A DNA stretch of 64,000 nucleotides. Origin: Ctena decussata. Lineage: Eukaryota; Mollusca; Bivalvia; Lucinida; Lucinidae. The DNA lies in assembly GCA_963989385.1 (NCBI GenBank), contig OZ022500.1, positions 24,690,460 to 24,754,459 on the forward strand, read 5' to 3'. This document shows, in pieces, positions 47,471 to 60,316 of the stretch; within the stretch, counting starts at the first letter, position 1; every line of letters starts with the position of its first letter. The position numbers and the translations under genes were made by a program. Below the pieces are notes generated by a model. That model saw only the letters and a program-made list of their open reading frames with translations, was not told where the DNA came from and searched no databases.

Positions 47471-50371
47471 TACATACGTAAGTGCATTAGAATTGACTAT
47501 AAACGTAAAAAAATTTCAGATAATCTGTCCTACTGTCCGCGGTATTATTCAGTAGAAGTAAAAGCCCGCCACAAGTAACAGGTTTGGTGCTTAGAAATGG
47601 CGGACAAATTCTGTTGCCAAAGTATACTAAAATATGGGCGGATTAATGCATTAATTGTCGTAGCAAACATGATATTTTTTAAGAGAAATAAATCTCTGTG
47701 CTATTTAAGTTTAAATCTGTTTTCAAAGTGATGCAATTGAAGCTTTCTTTAATTGCTGATACTTTTCTCTGCGAAACTGATTGTTTTTTATGCAAAATTG
47801 ATTTTTTTTTCTAAAATTAATTGTTTATTGGTTTATGTAATGAATGTATTAGCTCAGTAAACTGCGTAAATGTAACAAAAATTTTGTCCTGTGAAATTTA
47901 CTGAATCGTATAAAGAAATATTTTTCCAAGTTGGCAAAAGATATTTCCAAATATGATTATGCAAATACTACAGACTTAACTCTTTAAGAATTGTATTAGA
48001 ATACATGATCAAACAATACTAAAGTTCGTTTAAATAGATGAACACTGAAGGAAATATGATTGGGATCATATTCGACTGTACAGTCTATCTTTTTGTAAAT
48101 CATTTATATCTGCTATTTAAGTACTTCTTTCTATCGTTTAATTAATATACATGCTTAAATTAATATTACATGTATAACTTTCAATATTTTTGGTTGGATC
48201 ATTTCATTTAATGTGAATCAATTAAAGTGTTAAAATTAAAAGACTTTTAATGATTATCGTTAATAGTTAGTATACCAGCGGTACAGCGTTGGGTTGCTTT
48301 TAGCAATTGTTGATATTTTATGGTTTGTTAAGTTTATCATTCTCTGACAGTGTGTTTTCGAAGTTATTAACTGTTATATCATTCCAAAAGGAAAAAATAA
48401 TGGAAAAACCTCCTCGCAATAATTATTTTTCATAAGCAGTCACTTTTGAGTTATTTCATATAATGCTTCCCGTGCAAACTTTTATCCTCGGAAGCAGGTC
48501 GAAATACATTTTGTCGCAAGGAAAATTAAGTGTCTCCAACGATATAGATATTTTGATTGCAGGTTCCGTTAAAATTCCGAAAAAGAATTTCACTATAAAC
48601 TTAGTCCTTTTCACTTCTTTATTATCCTTCTGTTTATCGAATATCCTGTGGCAATCTCTTAACAAGACACAAAAATACATCATACCATACTTTTCCTAAA
48701 CATTTGGTCAGGATTCCTATACAAACAATGTAGATGCAGATCAGACTATTCCTTTAACAGTCTAATGAGAGTCTGAAGTATTTGTTATTCCACCAGCAAT
48801 TTTGACACCTTGCCGATGGTAATTCAATTTGTCCGAAACTTAGAATAACAACAATAATTGGTTTGAGTGTCCAAAAATCAAGGTATCAAATGGTACAAGA
48901 ACCAGTTTCCGAAACTTCGTTAAAAGGGATTATCTATTATTGATGGAAAGCACTCTGGCAATTTGGTTACATTATGTTATTAAGCTCTAACTGCAGGTAA
49001 ACATATCCCACAGGATTTGGACGCTAATTTATTAGAATTTATTACACACCTTTATGTACTTGCTCAATGATTTGTAATTACACTGTAATAAAGTTAGCTC
49101 AGAGTCACTGTAAGGACAGAAAATTTGTTACAAACGTATAGAATTCACATCTGAAATGTGAAAAGGTCATATATATCAGAAAATATGATTATTTGAGAAT
49201 GAATTATAGGTTTGAGAAAATTACACTTTTCCATTGTATGAATTTCAGGTAGCGTCTAACTTATAAGTCGGAGGATCATATCATACACTGTATGCCATGC
49301 TCCGGTACCAGTGACGTCATATAGCACCAAAATCAACAAAATATTTGTAATTGTAATATGTATGTTCATGAAATTTGGTAGTTTATTCTATACCATAAAA
49401 ATGGTCCATAATTGGCTAATAAATATCTTATCTTATCTTATCTTATATCTATTACCATGAAATAAGCAACAGTTGTGCTTAGTACCTTAGCTGAATGACG
49501 TCTTGCTAACATGACTTTGACATCAATAGTAACTCTATGTTGCTCTGGCATCAGATCTATGACGTCTTTGGTATCGGAGCATCTCATACAGTATGCCATG
49601 CTCCGCCAATTTTTCAATGACATTACAAACTAAAATACTCTCGATAGAAACTTCAGGTTTTGTCAATAAAAATGTTTCTCAAGTCATTTAATTCGGTGTT
49701 ATATGAACATTGCCTAATAAAACAACTTCGTATACATTGAGTATGAAAGATTTAGCCTAATGCTCTGTCAGCCAGAAACATTGAAAAGATGTCTAGGAAG
49801 CGCCAAAGTAAAAGATCATAGTCCTCGTTTGGAATGAAAAAGACAGTTTACTCTAATAAAAATCTTAGCATACAAGCACAATGACCAGCTCCATCTTCCC
49901 GTCGAGAAATGTTGACAATGTAAATAATAATAATAATAACAAAAAAACAAAAACAAAAACATAAAAAGAAATGTGGCTACAAAGCCATAACTATCAGATA
50001 GTGTTATATAATTATGCGGCCTTTCGCCAGAAAACCAAACAAAAATCAAATAACATCTAAACCAACTCTTTAGAATGGTCAGTAAATAAAATAATGATAA
50101 AAATGATAATAATATAACAGGTGAGTGGGGCGGAAGAGTTGGCAGTTAATAATGTTCTACTATGCACAATTCTTCACTCTTGATGTCGTTTCTGTTCTGG
50201 CTACACATACGGGTTCGGATATTACAATATGTGGACCACTGTTTTAAAAATTATTGCAGACACTAAACATTTAAATACAATGCGGAGGAGCTCATGTGTC
50301 ATCGTGCAAACCAACCTCAAAACAGCAATGGAGTATATGTGATAAGAAGATACTCCACGACGATGCTAAAA

Positions 50372-50605
50372 TGAGCCGCGACACGAGAAAACCAACGAAG
50401 TGGTTGTGCACCCAGCGCAGACTCAGATCAGCCTGGGCATCTGCCAAGTCTGACCAGAGTCTTTCCTAAGCGCCTAAAGGGTAGCTAAGGGTACAAGCTA
50501 CCTTCATGCGGACAGCGAAGGCTCTGATCAGACTGAGCGGATGTCCAGGTTGATCTGAGTCAGCGCTGGGCGCACAACCACTTTGTTTTCTCGTATCGCG
50601 GCTCA
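50372..50605. mobile_element. 235-bp palindromic MITE copy
   Basis: TGAGCCGCGACACGAGAAAA to TTTTCTCGTATCGCGGCTCA. Confidence 0.85.
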
Positions 50606-50950
50606 AATATAGATAACAATAATGAGGAAAGGACAAAGTTACAGAAGACAACACATCTAAGACACTTAAAGAAGAAACGTGAAACCAAATGACAAAAAGA
50701 AGCAGAACAGTTGTAAAAACAGATGCTGCCAGTCTGCAAGAACAGTACAACGAGTAACTGTAATACGAGGAAATGAGTTCTATAAGACATATGCTTTCAT
50801 AGAGTGCAACACGAGCTTCAACTAAAGTCAGTTCAGCCCCAGTTTTACATTTTCGAACTTGTACGCAACGATCGACGTTTTTGTCACATATCCTTTTATT
50901 AGGCATGCTATGTAATATGATTTCACATTTTGTTGCTGAATTTTATCTTG

Positions 50951-51026
50951 AAAATGGAACGAAAACACAAGTGGTTCCAAACATGTGCCTTACGTTTGGA
51001 ACCACTTGTGTTTTCGTTCCATTTTT
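50951..51026. repeat. Perfect hairpin with 32-bp arms
   Basis: AAAATGGAACGAAAACACAA followed by GTGGTTCCAAAC is mirrored without mismatch on the right, around a 12-base loop. Confidence 0.92.
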
Positions 51027-52214
51027 AGTGTTAAAATTTTTGTTATTCATGTTTTTAGAGATAGCTGCAGATTAAAATGGCAGCTGTTGGTGAATTTCAT
51101 GCATCGTGAAGATGTATATAATTGATAAAGATCGGTAAAAACTTCTGTAATACTGTGACACAATTTCGGTGAACTACGTCTGACAAATTTCGGCTTTTGC
51201 AGTGAACAAAACAGTTTGCCAGACAACAAGCACAACGAAATGCTATCTTCGCTGAAATTAAATTGATGTTGTTGCTGAAATATTATGACTCTCCATGGAT
51301 TTGATTTAGTTGTAGAACGTACATTTAGTACTCGCATTTGTTCTCATATTATAATGGCTGTTTTTTGTTCATGACAGATATGGATCGTTTTAATTAGAAC
51401 TAGCACCATAAACTGTCGTGTAGACAAGAATTAAGGTTATATAAATGGCATGTTTTAATGAGAGTGCATGTCACAAAAACAGTTAGTGTGGATCTTGATC
51501 AAATATACCTAGTGAGTTATTTTCTCGATGGGAAACTAAGCAACTGTCAATTTAATACGCAGTTATGATCTAGTTACATTGTCCAATATTAATCTGAACA
51601 GCTACAAACTTTAATATTGAGGACCAAGTATGCAATCAGTTAATAAATTGCTTTCATTCCTTTTGCACAAAATTAACTAACAAAAAAAGTTATCGAATTA
51701 CATATCATGAATTAAAGGATCTGCGACAAATGTCGATCGTTGTTGACAAGTTCGAAAAAGTAAAAATGAGGGTCATCTAAATTCAGCCGAGGCTGAAGTT
51801 GCACTTAGAGGGCTTCATAGGTAAGGCTGAGCTTCAGTGTTATCCGTTGAATTCGCCCGTCAAGTGTTTATCTTAGCTCAGCTGAGCCTCAATATTCATA
51901 TTGTTCTTCAAATTGAGCCTCATGTCTATACCAATAATCTCAATTTAGGAACTTGAGATTTAAAACTTATTCCCATATTTAGAAGAAGCAAGCATAAGCT
52001 ATCTTATTTCTAACAGTCTAACTTAAACGCAAAAACGCTGAATGCATATTAAGTAAATGATAGGCAATGATCAGGAACTAATGAAATCAGATCCCATTAC
52101 CCGCCCTCAAAACCAGACAAAAAATTTACGAAAGACACGCACGGTAAACCGAATGAAAAGCTCTTCCACATGAAAGCAACAGTAATATCTACCTTCACCA
52201 ATTTTCCATTTTAA

Positions 52215-52425
52215 ATTACAAAACAAAACAGAAAGCAAAGTGGAAATCTATACAGTGTATAGGTTAAACAAAACAGAAAAAATCGTACAGTGTATAGCTA
52301 AAACAAAACAGAAAGCAAAGCGGAAAGCTATACAGTGTATAGCTTAAACAAAACAGAAAGCAAAGTGGAAAGCTATATACAGTGTATAGCTTTCCACTTT
52401 GCTTTCTGTTTTGTTTTGTAATTTA
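52215..52425. repeat. Tandem AAACAGAAAGCAAAG / CAGTGTATAGC units ending in a hairpin
   Basis: Four units of roughly 40-50 bp (AAAACAGAAAGCAAAGTGGA, TATACAGTGTATAG). The last is followed by its own inverted copy (TCCACTTTGCTTTCTGTTTT). Confidence 0.85.
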
Positions 52426-52492
52426 TATACTACAGGTGACCATATTACCGTCAATTAGCTGTTTTATTCATACTCTTATACATGTACGAGAG

Positions 52493-52654
52493 TGAGTGAG
52501 TGAACTCGGGTTTAACGTCCCACCAACAACGAGGCCATATGGAGACGGGACCCCGGTTTAAAGTCTCATCCGAAAGACCGGAGAAGCGGGGGATCGAACC
52601 TGCGACCCCTGGATTGGTAGTCTGGAGTGTTATCCACTACGCTACAGCCGCTCC
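52493..52654 (-). mobile_element. tRNA-derived SINE
   Basis: On the minus strand it opens GGAGCGGCTGTAGCGTAGTG (A box), then GGTTCGATCC (B box, 52600-52591), then TCGGATGAGACTTTAAACCG and TTAAACCCGAGTTCACTCAC. The second part is a conserved central domain seen in mollusc SINEs of the V-SINE type. Confidence 0.75.
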
Positions 52655-54354
52655 TACGAGTAGAAGCATACAAAGCTGCAGCCTCATTCACGGAAAAATA
52701 CACTTGGGCATTTGGGAATTTCAGCAGGGGAAACATTGTTTTATCATTTAGCTGCATTAAATATGTATGCGATAATGCAATAAGTAAGGTTCACTTGTCA
52801 GCTATACTCAGCTTTAAAGCTTTCCTTAGTTAATCCGTGGTCAAGGCTGTTTCTTATTCTTTCTTTTTTTTGTTTCTTCGTTTTTCAGAAGCCACTGTTT
52901 CTTACTGTTTCATGAAGTCATAATTCGCTCTGTGATTTCCCGGGTCACGTTGGGATAGAAAAGTTTAGACAGGTATATTAAGCATATAGTTTTTCACTGT
53001 AAGGACTTAATTCCAACATTTGAAAATCCTCAGCTGGTAAAGACCAACATTTACATGTAATCTGTGCTAAAGGGTAAAACAATGTTCAGCATTATGTGCA
53101 AACATCCTGATCCAAAACGCCCCGATTATTTACTGGCGAGCTGTAAAATCAGCGTATTTTCAGTGCACTTGAGTCTGTATAATACCAGAGAGAGAGAATT
53201 AATCATTATAACATGCTGTCAAGCTGGTCTGAATCAAACCTAAATTGATACACTTTAAGGGGAAGCAACTTTGTCATTTCCGCTTTTGCCTTTCTTTTAA
53301 AACGGGATTCAACTCTTAAAGGAACGAACTTGTTAACAGCAAATTCTTTCCTATGAAAGAGCAAACCCAATTTTGGAAAAGCTACGTCGACCAAGGAAGG
53401 GAACAGTTAGTCACAAAAGTTGCCCCCTTCATGATAATGAAATAAAAGCATGGAGATGAATCCATTTACCTTAAGCTATTTGCACGCCTACTACAGTGTG
53501 TACATATTTTATCTGACTGTGCGGACAGTCCTGTATCAGAGCATGCGTAGCTGCCTCTATAATATATTCAAATAATAGAAGTTTTCTTCTCATATATAAA
53601 CGCAATGTACCATTAAGGAAAAATTATCATTTATTCATTAGCATGCACATTAATTCAATGAAATATGGCTAATAAATTGTACAAAACAACACATTCCAGG
53701 AAACATATGTGTAGTGAAGGCGTGTTTGTAAACCTGCAACACGTTACTAATGAATATTTTAAGTCGAATTCCCTGGCGATCCACTGAAGCGGGTCTGGTT
53801 TCTGCCAACACAGCCTGCTTGTCTATCTCACTAAATGACGTAACTGGCTATTAATGAACAAAGTCGTTTATAATTAATTAGAACTGTATTCACTGATCAG
53901 CACTTAAATGCCCATTTGAGTTACGCCATTCTTGATTTTGACTTGAAGTCAATAAGATATCTGCTTAATAATTCAAAGGGCAAATTTCATTACGAAAAGC
54001 GAAGTAATAATAGACAATATTGTATTCTTACACTTGTATAATAGGCAGAACTGAAATAGTAAGATCACGAGTATTACTTGCTATAGAACGTTTTAACAGT
54101 TTATAATGAAATGCTCAAAGCAAGAAGGGCTGATAGGAATAGTTAAGAGAAAACTGTCCATATTTCTGCATAAAATATATGTTGTGAACCTTTTTTAAAA
54201 CTGTCTCGACTAGACATAAATATATATAATGGTTGAATGATTAGAAATAATATTTATTTCAGAATTATCCTCATAACCGCAATCATCTGGAGCTTTTGGA
54301 ACTTTATAAGAATCCAATAGTTTAGTATTTAGTACTTCCTCGACAGATCTGCTT

Positions 54355-54830
54355 TTCAGATACATGTAGCAGGGAGGGTGCAGTTTTGCATGGGAAAACA
54401 CAATGTTGGAACAACTCTGCATTGACGTTGAGGCGACGCGGTGTGCTAATCGTGCGTGCAGCTGCTCTGTTTCGTAAAATGCGGCGGTAAACGTGTGCTC
54501 GAAGGGCTAATTTCATATTGTCGAAATTTTTGGGCTTAGCAACAATGATGGATAGACGATCGACTAGCAATATTACGTCCTTTTCAACAGTATTTTAATC
54601 AACCGTCGATGGGAGGATGAAGATGAAAGGCTGTGTGCAGTGGAACCTTGTTTACGATTAAAAAGATTTCTGCCTCCAGCAGGAATCGAACCAGGATCGC
54701 TAGCTTAGTAGGTCAGCGCTTACCTCACGAAAAGCACACCACGTCGCCTCAACGTCAATGCAAAGTTGTTCCAAAATTGTGAAATTCCCTTGATAAAACG
54801 CACCCTCCCTGCTACATGTATCATTTCAAA
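54355..54830. mobile_element. Foldback element with an internal tRNA-like segment
   Basis: TACATGTAGCAGGGAGGGTG at the left is inverted at the right (CACCCTCCCTGCTACATGTA). A second inverted pair is TGACGTTGAGGCGACG / CGTCGCCTCAACGTCA. Inside, at 54672-54733, the minus strand has GGTTCGATTCCTGCTGG, a tRNA-like B box region. Confidence 0.7.
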
Positions 54831-55839
54831 GTTGTGCCATCGCTTTGAATTCTGCGTTTTTGTTTTCATTCGCTATTGTTTCCGCTCGTAACGATGCAGT
54901 CAGTTCATTGGTCCAGCATAAGGTAAGAATCAGGACAGTTCTATGGTGAGTAAATCTTCGCAAGCCAAGGTTTGTTCCCTATGTAAGTAAAGAAATGGAC
55001 TTACTACCCTCGGCTTACGAAGACTAGTGCGATGATCCGCACCTAAGACAAATGCCGACATCGTCCAAAATCTGTTACAGAAGGAATGTGCTATAGAGGG
55101 TGGGGCACCTGACCACAGATTGGTTTTGTTAGGACACATCGTAAAAGAACAAACAGTTTCTGTTTGTCTGACTTCCTGGGCCCTTACGAAGAAGCGGAAA
55201 CGCCTATTTGTTTTAATTGTGTACATGTACATGTATCTGTAAACAAGTTAGAAACCGCTGGGGGACTTACACTCGCCTTTTGCTCGCAAAAACCTAATGT
55301 AAAACCCAACGGTTTTTAATACTGTCGATTCGAAGTTGGAAGCTTCCGATGCGGATCCGATCAGCATTTGTAGAATATATTTTAAACTATTTTTCATGTT
55401 ATTTTGTATTGCATATTACTTTACTTTTGATGTTTGTTGTATTAATGTATATTTCCTCCGTGTTGGACTGGTTGGTTGTTTGGGTTTAACGGCCCTTTAA
55501 GGCAGCATTTCAGTCTAAACCAGTCGTCCTTCAGAGAGAGGGAGAAGAAAGAGAGAGATATGATAGACGAGAGAAAAATGTCCAAACAACCCCCACCCGC
55601 ACCTACATATAGTGCAAGCATAGAAGGCCCTTGCCCTAATACTATCCAAATTAATAGGACGCCCCGGCAATGAAAGTTACCCAGTACCATCGCCCGACCC
55701 AACCACCCCTGAGTGTGTCTTTTATCGAATCTTAAGTGTTCTATTTTTTCGTTTGTGTTTCTCCTTTTTTCTTTGCTCGGCAGTTTGCCTTGTACTTTAT
55801 GACTGTGCCCTTTCGAGAGCATTTAATATCTTGTTTACA

Positions 55840-56079
55840 TGAGCCGCGACATTACAAAACCAACAGAGTGGCTTGTGCGCCAAGCGAAGACTCAGATCAG
55901 CCTTGGCATGCACCCAGTCTAATCAAACTCTTTGCTTTGCGCGTAAAGGGTAGCTAAGCATCTAAGCTAGCTCCATGCTGACAGCGAATACTCTGAGCAG
56001 ACAGTATGGATGCTCAGGCTGCTCTGAATCTTCGCTGGGCGCACATGCCACTTTGTTGGCTTTGTCGTGTCGCGGCTCA
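55840..56079. mobile_element. 235-bp palindromic MITE copy
   Basis: TGAGCCGCGACATTACAAAA to TTTGTCGTGTCGCGGCTCA. Confidence 0.85.
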
Positions 56080-56840
56080 AATACTTGTAAATACATTACC
56101 TAACAAACATACTACTCTGTACCCAGCCTTTCTACCATAACAAACCCAGCAGGCACGAAACAAACGTTGCGCTGACGCTAGTTTGACGCTATGACGTAGA
56201 ATCAACGTTCATTCATCGTAATGTCAAATCGTAAATCAACTAGGAAGTTAGTATAAGCCTTTAATATTACCAATAGTAATTTCTTTAGTATTAATAAATT
56301 TCAAAAAGCTTTTAATTGCCATTGTCATACGATATCTAATTTAAGTCCTTTGCTTGGGGTAGGTGGGGCGAAAATAGAATGTTCGGTTGTGGGACGGTTT
56401 TTAGTACGACAAGGGCCGTCTTTGCTTGTATGCGTTATTTATGTATGGCTTTACCCATTTATCAAAGCTTTCTTTTCTTTCTTCCTCTGTCCAGCGGACC
56501 ACTCGATAGACTAACATATAGTTTAAAAGGACCTTTAGAAAAGTTAATGTCCCCAATGTTCCAGAATTGAAACTAAGAGATCTACCATAAGTACTGTATT
56601 GCTCAAAGAAATGTTAGAACCATTTACGTACTCTGTTGGTTTACGGAGTTATGAAGTCTGGCTTCAGCTTTACGAATGGTCCAAAACCTTAAATGCGTTT
56701 GCTCTTTGTTCAGTAGGAAACTAAAGCAATATATAAAAACGTTTTTTCTAGGGACTGCATTGATACATTATTTATTACCGAACATTTATGTGCCGCATTC
56801 ATTTGTAAGACCCATTGTACATCAACGCTGGTTTTCTATT

Positions 56841-57053
56841 TGGGCCGCGACACGAGAAAACCAACAAAGTGGTTGTGCGCCCAGCGCAGACTGGGCATCC
56901 ACCCAGTCTAATCAGAGTCTTCGCTGCCCGCATGAAGGTAGCTCAGACCTTGACCTACCCTTTAAGCGCTTATGCAAGACTCTGCTTAGACTGAGCGGAT
57001 GCACAGGCTGATCTGAGTATGGGCTTTGTTGGTTTTCTCGTGTAGTGGCTCAT
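56841..57053. mobile_element. 235-bp palindromic MITE copy, slightly shortened
   Basis: TGGGCCGCGACACGAGAAAA to TTTTCTCGTGTAGTGGCTCA, with small internal deletions in both halves. Confidence 0.8.
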
Positions 57054-60000
57054 TCAATGTAGAGCCATCAAACTGTATTGAATTACAGTGAAAAACGTCA
57101 ATCTCATGATGGATATATGCTCATAAAATATTTAATGTACTCCTTACTTTTTTAGAGTGCTTCGACGCCTATTTTATTCAGCCTGGACTTTACGGCGCAA
57201 GTAAACAAAGGTGGAAATGAAAACTGTAAAGAAAATACATCAGGACAAAGTTTCATCAAGATCAATCTCAAAGACGTGAATCAAGTAAAGAGTTGTCGAA
57301 AACAGTCACTTTGCAATGAAGCTTATTATCAGACAAACGTGTTCTTAGAGTCTTCCAACAACCTGAATTCTGATAATAAAAACGTTGTTTTCTTTGTATT
57401 TTCTTTTTTTCCTTTCTTGTGAAGCTGCCTTGAGTTCGCTTTATGTCTGATCTCAGAAACGATTTTCAGCAATGCCAGTATTATCTAATCTCCCAGATGA
57501 ATACTCTTACCACTAAATTACTCAAGCAGATTTTGACCATATGTGTAAGCCATACATATATCCGACCCGCCTATAGGGAATACTTGCTTCATTTAAATTA
57601 ATCCTGTTTTCCGGCAGAATAAAACAAGAGCTCTTGTCTCAGTGAGTTGTGCTGCCAACAAACAAAACAAACACTTACGGCATAAACAACATTAAAAGGG
57701 TCAGACCAGACTGCTCGTCCGCGCAGTCTCCTCGAAGTCTTTGTTGTTTCACAAATCATATATGGACACTGAAACAATCTGCAGGCACAAACCGAAAGCT
57801 GTATCTAGATTGCACGGAATCAGATACTTGTTTCGGAACCTTTCGCGTGACACGCATATATTACTGATCCTAAACAGGGTAAATACTGATGAGCAAACTG
57901 TGTGTCTGGTTTCTTACTTATTTTTATTTCTTGCTAGAAAAAGGGCAAAAGAGATATATGAAACCAAATGGTGGTGTACTAAGCTGCATGTGTCTTCACA
58001 TTAGTTTTGTATTTTTCGCATCAACTATTGCTTAAAAGAGTACTCAAAAGGTCGACTATCTTTACCTGAGCGCGGGAAATTTTCATTAGCAAATCAATTT
58101 ATTATCTAAGACGGTATAGCTTCGTCAAGTTAACACTAATAAGCTCACTACGAAACTAAAAGGCCCTTAAGTGACGCTGGGCTATACTCCGAAAAGATTA
58201 GAAGCAACCACATTGCAGGGATCAGTGAAGCATGTTGTCTCCCATAAAAGCCATTTACAAATTTTTTGCCCTCCGATAACTACTGATTTATTCTGAAATC
58301 AAGAAATCACCATGTCATCTTAAAATTTTATAATCAAGGAACACCAAATGATTAATAAAACGCAATGTAACTGGGCGGATGATTCTTTGATACATCAGCA
58401 TCGCATCTTATACCCCAGCAGATGCATAACATCACAATGAAATTTAACCAACGGTGATGCAAATTTATCACATCGTACCAACGTTGACCTTGAATCAACG
58501 TTTCTTGATTCTATGATGTTTTAACACTGTGTATTAACTGGGACATATGCTTTTAAAATATCCTTTGTTATTTGAGAAAATCTGACCGGCATCATAAAGA
58601 TATTAGTCTTCATTAGATCTTTCCCTGTCGAAATAATCAAATTTAAACTGAAACAACTGAGATCAGCATTTCAAGTGCATGCAGCCCATTGCGAACAAAC
58701 TTGTTACCCTACATTTCAATGTAAACAACATGTTTTTGTTGCAATGAAATAATCAAATACTTTTCCAGAATTCCCGACAAAGTCAGGAGGAAAGTGGATT
58801 GGCAGCAGGTTTGGTCATATAAGATTGCTTACTTCGCAAAGTCCTGCACTCAATTTGTCTTCGGAGCTTTACCTACCTAGGAGCAGATGGACGTTTTATG
58901 TGCCCGACCACTCAAAGATGCCTGGTACCTGCATATCGTTACCTTAGGTCGTGTCACAGAACAATAAAGTTTATGATATCAAACAAAGATTTTGTTCAGT
59001 AGAGTTCTGCCAATAAGTCAAGAAATGTAAGGGAAAGAATTATACACACGAATGAGAACAATTCACGAAATACACGCACGGTGGTAAACCGAATGAACAG
59101 CTCTTTCCCAGACAGTTTGTCATTCAGCTATCCCAATTGGAAATACTTCTCAAACAGGTAAACGAAAGCCGAGACATGAACAACCAGAACAAGTAACAGT
59201 ACATGCAACATGTTTTTACCTATTTTCTAATTAGTATTACAATCAAAGTGGGCAGCTATACAGGTAACTACATTGCTAGAGGTTCACAGAGGAGCGGGCA
59301 GAAAAACAAGAGAGATTAAGGAACGATGAAGTCTTTGAGGAAAGAGGTGCCGCAACATGTATAATACGGCCTTTGGTTTTTTAAATGGCTGAGTTTTCAT
59401 CCCTTGCCAAGCGATATTGTAACAGGGTTGAATTTGATCTTTTTTATAATTATCATTTTAACCTATTTGATCCAATATAGTTTCTGGAGGAGAACCTGGG
59501 TATTGAATTCTGATTAGTATATGTCATGTCTACATGTAAGATGATCTGAATTCTAAGAGTATAATAAGCAATAAGTTTTGCAAATGATAGTTGCTCACAT
59601 ATTGAATATTCTTACTGTGTACTTTCTATCTTCTGCATGTGGATTTGAATTTCATGTTACTATACTTTGCATGATGTATCAATGACGGTCTGAGGCAAAA
59701 TGTACATTGTTCTATACTATGGAGATTACTACATTAAACGTAGCCATTATACGCATGTCAGTAAAATATTAGTTATTTGGTTACTAGGATATGATTCATG
59801 ATTGGTAGAAAAATATTTTATATCATCATTTCATAGACCTTTCTTTGCTCTGTCTCCTGATTATCAGATGCTCACGAGTGACCAACGACATAATGAGTGG
59901 CTCCTTATAACAGACTCAGATGAAAAACAGAAAACACCTATTTACTAATTTTTTGTAAGGGTGTCATTTATTTATTTAGTTTACTTACTCAATAACCATC

Positions 60001-60246
60001 TTACTTATTGAGTTTCTTTGTTCGTTTGTCAAGCTCGTGATACAAATTTGACTGTAATGATATACCTTCGCCCAAAGGCTTTTGTCACTGTTTTATTTTT
60101 GAAATCACTGCATCAAAACACAATAAAAGCAAGTCGATTCTGACAAACAGATACTATTGTAAAATTTTCCAGAATGTTTTTGCTGTAAGTGTCCTTTATT
60201 TGATAGGTACTCTTTACCAAAGGCTTTGAAATATGTGAAAACTATC

Positions 60247-60316
60247 TATACTTCAGGACAAAAGTTCTGCATGAATGTTAAATTAATATCCGTGCAGATC
60301 TTTTGTCCTTCAGTAC
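60247..60316. mobile_element. 72-bp palindromic MITE, copy 3
   Basis: TATACTTCAGGACAAAAGTT, centre ATGTTAAATTAATAT, mirrored end TTTTGTCCTTCAGTAC. Confidence 0.85.

Noticed and set aside
50466..50906. Minus-strand frame of 146 codons
   Set aside because: Much of it is the 235-bp palindromic MITE read through. The rest has no family.
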